NCBI GenBank assembly: GCA_963761905.1
Contig: CAVXIQ010000005.1
Coordinates: 496,001-560,000 of the forward strand
Reading direction: 5' to 3'
From: Gaiellasilicea sp963761905
GTDB lineage: Bacteria > Actinomycetota > Thermoleophilia > Gaiellales > Gaiellaceae
DNA length: 64,000 nucleotides
Shown here one piece after another: positions 44,582 through 51,051 of this stretch (position 1 is the first letter of the stretch; every line of letters starts with the position of its first letter). The notes beneath the pieces were generated by a model. The model made no database searches. It was not told the DNA's origin and saw only the letters and a program-made list of their open reading frames with translations. The translations under genes and the position numbers were made by a program.

Positions 44582-46264
44582 ATGGAGATTCGCATCCTCG
44601 GCCCGCTCGAGGTGTCTGATGACGATCGCGTCGTCGAGCTCGGCGCAGGTCGACAGCGCGCGTTGCTCGCGCTTCTCGCATTGCACGCGCGCGAGATCGT
44701 CGCCACGGAGCGTCTGATCGATGAGCTCTGGGGCGGCTCGCCCCCGCCGACGGCTGCGAAGGCGCTCCAGAACCTCGTCTCGCAGCTTCGCCGTTCACTC
44801 GGCGCGGATTCGATCGAAACGAGACCTCCCGGCTACAGCCTCCGGCTTGAGGTCGACGATCTTGACACGAGGCGGTTCGAGCGTCTCGCGGCAGAAGGCC
44901 ATCGTCTCCTCGAGCAGGATCCCGGCCGAGCCGGGCAGACGCTCAGAGAGGCGCTCGGATTGTGGCGAGGACGCGCGCTCGCGGACTTTGCCTACGAGGA
45001 CTTCGCACAGAGCGAGATCACGCGACTCGACGAGCTCCGGCTCGGAGCGATCGAGGATCGCATCGACGCGGACCTGGCCATGGGTCGAGCGACGGAGCTC
45101 GTACCCGAGCTCGAGCCGCTCGTGTCGGCTCATCCGCTACGCGCGCGGCTGCGGGGCCAGCTCATGCTCGCGCTGTACCGCAGCGGCCGCCAGGCGGACG
45201 CGCTTGAGGTTTACCGCTCGGGCCGGCGGTTGCTGGACGAGGAGCTCGGGCTCAAGCCGGACGAAGAGCTCCAGCGCCTCGAGAGAGCCATCCTCAACCA
45301 CGATCCTTCGCTCCAGTCGCCGGTGGTCGCTGGGGTCAAACCACCATCTGTCGCACAGCGTCGCCGTGAGTCGTCACGTACTGAGCCGCAGGTTCCTCCC
45401 GACTCGGTCGCTGTGATCGACCTGCAGCACTCTCGGGTCGTGGGCCACGTGCTCGTGGGCCGAAGGCCTGTCGCCCTCGCGGTCGGACACGGCTCGGTCT
45501 GGGTTGCCAACGCAGATGATGGAACGGTCTCTCGCATCGATCCGCATCGCCGCGAACTCATCAGGACGATTGGAATCGGAGCACCGGCGATTGACCTCGC
45601 CGTCGGCACCGATGCAGTTTGGGTGGCCAACGGGAGCGACGGCACAGTCTCGCGCATCGATCCGAACGCCGACGCCGTCGTCGCGACGATCGACTTGAGG
45701 GGCTCGAGCGAACTCATTTGGAACCCGACCTACGCGGTCGACGCCGATGATGATTCCGTCTGGATCGCCGCGGGTCCTCACCATCTGCTCCGCATCGACC
45801 CAACAACGAACGAGCCATCGGCCGTCATCGACGTCGGCCGAGTCCCGGTAGGCGTGGCGGTCAACGAGGAGGCGGTCTGGGTGGTGACGACCGCCGAGCG
45901 GGCCCTGCGCATCGAACGGCGGACGAACACAGCCACGACCGAGGTGCCCATCGGGTGGCCCCCCGTCGCGTTGACGGCCGGGAAGCAGGCTGTCTGGGTC
46001 TCTGACGAGCGAGGCCAGGTCTGGCGCATCAACCCGGACACGGGAACTGTGACTCAGACGACCCCCGTTGATGGAAGGCTCATCGGCCTGTACGCGACCG
46101 ACGGAGCGGTGTTCGCAGCCAACAACGCCGACGGCACCGTCGTCCAGATCGATCCGCAGAACGGTCGCGTGGTAGGGGTCTTACCAGTAGGCCACGCGCC
46201 GACCGACGTGGCCTGCCAGGACGGGACGGTCTGGGTCTCGATCCAGAGCGAGAGCGCTATGTAA
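44582..46264 (+). CDS. BTAD/SARP-type transcriptional regulator fused to a beta-propeller
   Basis: 560 residues; ATG 44582 gives the classic opening MEIRILGPLEVSDDDRVVEL. Residues about 1-95 form the OmpR-like winged helix (LIDELWGGSPPPTAAKALQN), and about 97-245 the BTAD helical domain (LWRGRALADFAYEDFAQSE, ALYRSGRQADALEVYR). After a linker, residues 285-555 are a YVTN/NHL-like propeller with repeated VWVANADDGTVSRIDP-type blades. No nucleotide-binding domain is present. The propeller could be the sensor for a ligand or partner. The 3' end overlaps the convergent BMP-type gene by eight bases. Confidence 0.85.
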   Translation: MEIRILGPLEVSDDDRVVELGAGRQRALLALLALHAREIVATERLIDELWGGSPPPTAAKALQNLVSQLRRSLGADSIETRPPGYSLRLEVDDLDTRRFERLAAEGHRLLEQDPGRAGQTLREALGLWRGRALADFAYEDFAQSEITRLDELRLGAIEDRIDADLAMGRATELVPELEPLVSAHPLRARLRGQLMLALYRSGRQADALEVYRSGRRLLDEELGLKPDEELQRLERAILNHDPSLQSPVVAGVKPPSVAQRRRESSRTEPQVPPDSVAVIDLQHSRVVGHVLVGRRPVALAVGHGSVWVANADDGTVSRIDPHRRELIRTIGIGAPAIDLAVGTDAVWVANGSDGTVSRIDPNADAVVATIDLRGSSELIWNPTYAVDADDDSVWIAAGPHHLLRIDPTTNEPSAVIDVGRVPVGVAVNEEAVWVVTTAERALRIERRTNTATTEVPIGWPPVALTAGKQAVWVSDERGQVWRINPDTGTVTQTTPVDGRLIGLYATDGAVFAANNADGTVVQIDPQNGRVVGVLPVGHAPTDVACQDGTVWVSIQSESAM

Positions 46265-47252
46265 CCGAGTTCGCGACCGAGATCTTCCCCGCGACGATCT
46301 CCGCCCTTACGTCCTCGACCTCACCTCTGAGCGAGTCGGGCAGGGCCGCGCTGATCGGGCCGAGGCCGACACTGCCGTTCTGAACGGAGAAGCGGGAGGT
46401 GCGACCCGTCCGGAGCGTCCCGCGCACGAGCTGCTTGATCGTTTCGAAGACCGCTACGTCCAGCCTCTTCACGGCGCTCGTCAGTATGTGCCGGCCCAGA
46501 TGGGACTGGTCGACATCGACTCCAATCCCCCAGATTCCACGCTCGCCTGCCGCCTCCAACGCCCCGAGACCGCAATCGCTCGCGACCTGGAAGACGACTC
46601 GCGATCCCTTCGCGATCTGGCTCAGGGCGACCGACCTGCCTTTCATCGGGTCGTGGAAGTCGTCCGTATAGCTGTTCAACGTCGTCACGCGAGGATTGGC
46701 TCGTCGCGCGCCTGCCTGGTAGCCGGTGATGTACCGCTCGACCGCCGGCACCCGCTGGCCGCCGACCGAGCTGATCACCTCCTCCCCGGGAGAGAGCGTC
46801 AGCACGAGCGCAGCCAGGTAACCGGCCAGGTAACCGGCTTGCTCCTCCCGGAACAGGAGACCAACAACGTTCGTCGGGCGATGCGCCAGATCGTCATGGG
46901 CGTAGTCGATGATCGCGAACTTCGTTTCGGGAAACCCAGTGGCGGCTCTGTCGATGGCGGCGGCAAACCGACCCGCGCCTTGCAAAAAACCAAATCCAAT
47001 GACCAGGTCGTATTTCTGCCGCGCGAGAAGCGAGAGGCTCGGGACGTAGCCTTCCTTCGGGGCTGGTGTCAACACCCGCCCTTTGATCCCTAACTCTCCA
47101 ACGGCCCGCTCGAGCCCGAGATAGGCACCACGGATATACAGGCTCTCGATGCCTGTCGGCTCGACGACGAGTCCGACTCTGAGCTGCCTTTCCCTCACCA
47201 AACCGGTCTCATTTTGTCTGATGCTCGCCGGCCGCGGCCAAGCAACGCCCAC
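46257..47252 (-). CDS. BMP-family (Med/PnrA-like) substrate-binding protein without export signal
   Basis: 331 residues from GTG 47252, or 313 from GTG 47198. The domain begins LRVGLVVEPTGIESLYIRGA and has the BMP features YDLVIGFGFLQG, FAIIDYAHDD, LLFREEQAGYLAGYLAALV and IWGIGVDVDQSH. This is the family of ribonucleoside/autoinducer-binding lipoproteins, but no signal peptide or lipobox precedes it. One of the dispersed repeats (47259) sits at the N-terminal boundary, so a lost 5' end is possible. Alternatively it is a cytosolic sensor paired with the convergent BTAD regulator. Confidence 0.78.
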   Translation of the reverse strand: MGVAWPRPASIRQNETGLVRERQLRVGLVVEPTGIESLYIRGAYLGLERAVGELGIKGRVLTPAPKEGYVPSLSLLARQKYDLVIGFGFLQGAGRFAAAIDRAATGFPETKFAIIDYAHDDLAHRPTNVVGLLFREEQAGYLAGYLAALVLTLSPGEEVISSVGGQRVPAVERYITGYQAGARRANPRVTTLNSYTDDFHDPMKGRSVALSQIAKGSRVVFQVASDCGLGALEAAGERGIWGIGVDVDQSHLGRHILTSAVKRLDVAVFETIKQLVRGTLRTGRTSRFSVQNGSVGLGPISAALPDSLRGEVEDVRAEIVAGKISVANSVT

Positions 47253-47258
47253 CGTCGG

Positions 47259-47287
47259 CTGCGCCAGTGTTCACGAATGACGCCCGA
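47259..47287 (+). repeat. Dispersed repeat, copy 3
   Basis: CTGCGCCAGTGTTCACGAAT followed by GACGCCCGA. It abuts the start of the BMP-type gene and shares the GCCAG-GT-C-GAATG core with the other copies. Confidence 0.5.
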
Positions 47288-47655
47288 CCGCATGCATGAA
47301 CGGAAGACACCTGCGCGTTGTTGCGGCGTTCGTCACGCTTGTCGCAGCTGGCGTCCGCGGCGCCACATTCGAGCTGCTGCACTCGTTCGCTCTACTCAGC
47401 GAGGAGATGTGCTTCTCTCTCTTTTCAGCAACCACCGCCGCCGACGTGCACACGGCAGGAGAGCTCGCCCAAATCGGCTACGAGCAACTCACGGAGGTCA
47501 TCAGTTACCGCCCCGACACACCCGAGCGTGACATCAGTTACGACACGAGGTCGATCGCAGGAAACGACGCGGGGCTGGGCGAGCCTCGGGACGGCGTTCC
47601 CGCTTTGCCCCAAAAGGGGGTTCCTCGGCGGCCAATCCTTCGGCACGATGACCGA
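47288..47655. other. Intergenic stretch without a convincing gene
   Basis: An open frame from ATG 47296 runs into the secreted-protein gene, but its codon pattern is irregular and its early residues (MNGRHLRVVAAFVTLVAAG) only weakly resemble a signal peptide. The stretch is less GC-rich than the flanks. A short CCCC-AAAA-GGGG palindrome lies near 47608-47620. It is probably decayed coding sequence plus the promoter of the gene at 47656. Confidence 0.4.
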
Positions 47656-48114
47656 ATGAGCAGCCGTTGGTTAGCTCGTTTCGCCCTCACCGTGGTTGCG
47701 GCCGCCGCGGTCGCCACAACGACGGCATCGGCCGAATCCACGCTCTCTCTCCCCACCTGGGTGCAGAAGGCCAATGCGATCTGTGCGACCGGAAACGCAG
47801 CAATCCGTCAACTGCCGAAGCCGACGACAATCGCACAGGCGATCACGGTCGTGCAGAAGCAGACGTTCTGGACGGACTGGCAGGCCGACAAGATCCGTTC
47901 CCTACCACCACCCGCCGCACAGGCGACCCGGATCTCCAGGATGGTCGGCGAGATCGATGCCGTGGTTCGGCTCTGGCGACGCGTCATCATCGCCCTCAAA
48001 GCAGGCGACGGCGCTCAGGCGACGGCATTGATCGAGCAGGCGAGGCCACACGTCACACGCGCGAACACGATCGCCCGCGGCCTCGGCGCTCGGACCTGCG
48101 CCGCCACGTCCTAA
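47656..48114 (+). CDS. Secreted protein of unknown function, 152 residues
   Basis: ATG 47656 gives signal peptide MSSRWLARFALTVVAAAAVA ending near TASAES. The mature part, WVQKANAICATGNAAIRQLP onwards, is helical with two cysteines (AICATG and ARTCAATS) at its ends, probably joined. The opening [W/Y]xxKANAICA.GNAAI followed by PxPT..QA is a recurrent pattern in small exported proteins of Thermoleophilia-like genomes; the function is not known. The upstream in-frame extension is not convincing. Confidence 0.72.
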   Translation: MSSRWLARFALTVVAAAAVATTTASAESTLSLPTWVQKANAICATGNAAIRQLPKPTTIAQAITVVQKQTFWTDWQADKIRSLPPPAAQATRISRMVGEIDAVVRLWRRVIIALKAGDGAQATALIEQARPHVTRANTIARGLGARTCAATS

Positions 48115-48234
48115 GCCTGGCCACAGCCTCCGGCGACGCGCTTGCGCGGCGCCATCACAGGTGTCGCCTACGTGCGAGCAATCGCGGTGCTCAGATGGCG
48201 GAGCCAAACTGCCGACGCTCAAGACGGAGTGACC

Positions 48235-48266
48235 TTGGCGTGCGCCAGTGTGCGGGAATGTGCCCC
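48235..48266 (+). repeat. Dispersed repeat, copy 4
   Basis: TTGGCGTGCGCCAGTGTGCG followed by GGAATGTGCCCC. It is the most diverged copy but keeps GCCAGTGT and GGAATG at the same spacing. Confidence 0.5.
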
Positions 48267-48345
48267 GGCCCGTTCGACGCGATGCTCATGGGCCGAATTG
48301 ACCCGTCGCGGTTGCGCGTGCGCGTTATGGAATATCGTCGAAGGG

Positions 48346-48909
48346 GTGAGCTCGGATGCAGACTCGGGGAGTGGTTCTCGTCTCGGCGGGTGGGGCGGGC
48401 TGACGGAGGTCTGGCATGTCGGCGAGACCGTGCGACGCACCGGGGGTAGCTGGACGCCTGCTCTTCACGCGTTGCTCGGACACCTCGAGCGAATCGGGTT
48501 CGCAGGAGCCCCGCGCCCGATCGGAATCGACAAAGAGGGCCGCGAGATCCTCAGCTTCGTCAAGGGCGGCGGCCCCTCCCATACCGACGACGCATTGGCG
48601 CGTGTAGCGCAGCTGGTACGCGAACTGCATGACGCGACGGAGTCGTTCAGGGCGCCGCAGGATGCGCGTCGGCAATTCATGGTCGGCGCTCCCAGAGTTG
48701 GCGATGTCGTCTGCCATAACGACCTGTCTCCGGACAACACCATCTACGGCTCGGATCGGACGCCCCACGCATTCATCGACTGGGACCTCGAGGGCTACCC
48801 CTACCGTTACGTCGAGATCGACGAGTTCACGTACTGGCTGACCAGCGGCGCGGGCGCGGGGGACATCATCAACCGCAAGCCCACGGTCGACGCTGGCTGG
48901 GACGACTGA
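48346..48909 (+). CDS. Phosphotransferase (APH-like) with abnormal C-terminus, 187 residues
   Basis: Start GTG 48346. The kinase-like features are a hinge EILSFVKGG, the catalytic loop VCHNDLSPDNTIY (His-x-Asp....Asn) and the metal Asp in AFIDWDLEG. Family members normally continue for about 90 residues after this motif. Here only 40 unrelated-looking residues follow (YRYVEIDEFTYWLTSGAGAG and onwards), which resemble a fragment of another protein. The gene is probably a truncated or chimeric remnant. The missing C-terminal helices make activity doubtful. Confidence 0.6.
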   Translation: MSSDADSGSGSRLGGWGGLTEVWHVGETVRRTGGSWTPALHALLGHLERIGFAGAPRPIGIDKEGREILSFVKGGGPSHTDDALARVAQLVRELHDATESFRAPQDARRQFMVGAPRVGDVVCHNDLSPDNTIYGSDRTPHAFIDWDLEGYPYRYVEIDEFTYWLTSGAGAGDIINRKPTVDAGWDD

Positions 48910-49203
48910 CCGCTTCGAGCTCAGGGCCTCGGAGCCGGCGGACTCGAACGTTAGGACGTGCTCTTGGAAGCGCGTCCATGAGGACTCAGCAGTATGAACA
49001 GTGCTTCTTGCCCGCCGGCACCTGGCTTGCGGGCATTGTCTTGTAGCTCGCCTGCAGGCCGGTGGCAACGAGCACGGGGTACCGCTGAGCCGAGCCGGCG
49101 GCCGTCGCTGATCGCCGTGGGCGCGTTCTGCGGGCTCAGGTTTGGGAGGCTCTCGGGCTGACGTGGGAGCACGTCGACTCCGGCATTCCAGAGGCTTTGT
49201 GAA
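48910..49203. other. Non-coding remnant next to tRNA-Gly
   Basis: No convincing gene. Near 48933-48985 the sequence GGCGGACTCGAACGTTAGGA followed by CTCTTGGAAGC is faintly tRNA-like in T-arm and anticodon spacing, but the arms do not pair. It may be decayed integration-site sequence. Confidence 0.3.
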
Positions 49204-49275
49204 GCGGGCGATGGGGCTCGAACCCACGACCCTCAGCTTGGGAAGCTGATGCTCTACCAACTGAGCTACACCCGC
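49204..49275 (-). tRNA. tRNA-Gly (CCC)
   Basis: A complete 72-base cloverleaf on the reverse strand. Acceptor GCGGGTG pairs with CGCCCGC, with D stem GCTC/GAGC, anticodon stem TCAGC/GCTGA with loop TTCCCAA (anticodon CCC), and T stem GTGGG/CCCAT around TTCGAGC. CCA is not encoded. It is the intact target whose 3' half is duplicated at 40114 and 43537. Confidence 0.95.
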
Positions 49276-49333
49276 GTGGCCGCCATTCTAGCCGGGCTCG
49301 CCGCGAATGAAGGCCCTTGCGGACGCGGCGGGC

Positions 49334-50411
49334 TCACACGATCGGGGCCGCGCCCTCCATCGTCGCCACGAGCCCTTCACGCCTCGAGTGGCGCTTCCCG
49401 CTCCGGTACTCGGCGATGTACGCCTCGAAGTCCCACGAGTCGAGGAACTTCGCAGCCGCATCCCGTCCCGAGCCGTACAGCTCGAGCGCCCGGTCGCTCG
49501 GCAGGTCGAACTGCGTCGTTCCCACTCCGAGCGTCGGGATCGGGATCGTCCGAGCGTAGCTCGACTGCTCGACGTAGAGCCGGTCGTGGGCCTCCATCAT
49601 CGTCTGGGCGAGCGACTTGACGTAGTCGACGACCGCGCGGCCGCCTTGGGCGTGCTTGCGCCGCTTGGGCTCGGGCAGCCGCTCCGCGACGGACACCGAC
49701 GGCTTCGGCTCGACGAGCAGCATCCCGAAGGTCGGCCAGTCCGGCACGCCGTCTTCGCAGTCGAAGAGCCAGACCGGGAAGTTCGAGAGCATCCCGCCGT
49801 CGACGATGATGTGCGTGTCGCCGGTCTCCGGGTTCTCGTGCAGGACGGGCTCGAAGAAGATCGGGATGCTCATGCTCATCCGCACGGCGAGCGCGACCTC
49901 GAGGTCGTCCGGCTCGATCCCGAGCTTCTTCGCGTCGCGCGGGAGCACAAGCAGCTCGTGCTTCGTCACGTCGGACGCGACGACCTGAAGTCGCGAGCGG
50001 AACTTGGGGTCGTCGGCGAAATCGGGGTGGACCAGGTCGCCGAACGTGTGCACGCCCTTGGCCGCGAGCAGCTCGCGGATCCAGTCGTGGAAGCGCGCTG
50101 CCCTCGTAGAGACCGAGATCGAGGAGGATGCTCAGCGAGCGCTCGATCAGCGGCACCTTGTCCTCCCACGCCTTGTCCTGGAACTGGCGGTAGTCGAGGC
50201 CGATGATGATCTCCTTCAGCTCCTCGGCCGAGTAGCCGGCGGCGAGGAGCGAGGCGCTGATCGCCCCGGCGGACGTGCCGGCGACGTTCTGCGGCTTGTA
50301 GCCGTGCTGCTCGAGCGTCTCGACCGCTCCGGCGAGCCCGATTCCCTTGACGCCGCCGCCTTCGAAGACGAGATCGACGTGCTTCGTGTAGTCCACCGAC
50401 GCCTCGGCCAT
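49334..50411 (-). CDS. Patatin-like phospholipase/acyl hydrolase (frameshifted in this sequence)
   Basis: About 358 residues from ATG 50411, after one extra base near 50095 is removed. The N-terminal half has the oxyanion loop VFEGGGVKGIGLAGAVE and the Ser nucleophile in VAGTSAGAISASLLA. The second half supplies the catalytic Asp in IIVDGGMLSNFPVWLF, completing the Ser-Asp dyad. It is cytosolic (no signal). The substrate is probably a lipid ester. The shift falls between LYEGSA and FHDWIREL. Confidence 0.86.
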
Positions 50412-50513
50412 CCGGGGTCCCTCCTCGCTCGTCACGTTGGAGCCGGGCGGGCCGCACCGCCGCTCTGTCCTGGTCGCCTCTCATTCTGCGCCTCGTAGGC
50501 GCGGGGCGCAATG

Positions 50514-51051
50514 TCAGGGCGGGCCGGCGGCGATCTGGCGTGTCGGCGCGAGCCGGGCAGCGGGGCACGCACCCCAGAGCCCGCGCCGCTCGGCTTGCGC
50601 CGGCCTTCGCCGCGCGGAGCAGGGCGTCGGCGTGCCGGCCGCGCTCGCCGCGGTAGAAGTACGGCGCGGCCGCGCCGATCCGGACGAGCTCGAGGTTGAC
50701 GTTGCGGCCGCCGGCTCGGACGTACCGCAGCAGCCGCCCGTGGCGATCCCGGTCGTCGAGCGACGGATCGCGCTCCAGCTCGACCGTCGAGCCGACCGGC
50801 GCGAGCACGAGCGAGCGCGTTCGTCGCCGCGTCGCCGAAGCACTCGACGATCGCGCTCCGGCGCGTCGATCTGGACGAGCCGGATCCGCCGTCCGTCGGC
50901 GAGCCGGAGCGTGTCGCCGTCGGAGATCCGCGCGACGCGGCCGGATTCGGGCGACGAGCTGGACGCCGGCCCCGTGTCGGCGCAGGCCCCGAGCAGAACG
51001 GCAGAGAGCAGGACGGCGAGCGACGAGCGCGAGCGTGAGTCGCTGCGGCAT
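50514..51051 (-). CDS. Thermonuclease-like (SNase-fold) lipoprotein, several frameshifts
   Basis: ATG 51051 overlaps the stop of the upstream ATPase gene. The pieces occur in successive frames: MPQRLTLALV, then LAVLLSAVLLGACAD (lipobox LGAC), then RISDGDTLRLADGRRIRLVQIDAPE. After that come VGSTVELERDPSLDDRDRHG, RLLRYVRAGGRNVNLELVRI and RGLWGACP. These are the standard staphylococcal-nuclease blocks. At least three or four single-base shifts are needed over 540 bases, so this stretch is poor sequence or a true pseudogene. If functional, it is a surface nuclease. Confidence 0.65.

Larger units (their letters stand above)
40114..49275. mobile_element. Putative accreted genomic island behind tRNA-Gly(CCC)
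   Basis: The segment is bounded on the right by intact tRNA-Gly (49204-49275) and contains two partial copies of the 3' half of that tRNA in direct orientation, at 40114 and 43537. Such copies are what tRNA-targeting integration leaves. The content differs from the housekeeping flanks: a solute ABC operon, a BTAD-propeller regulator, an orphan binding protein, small secreted proteins, chimeric genes, dispersed short repeats and visibly lower GC in 43700-48900. No integrase or transposase was recognised, so the element would be old and immobile. Confidence 0.55.
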
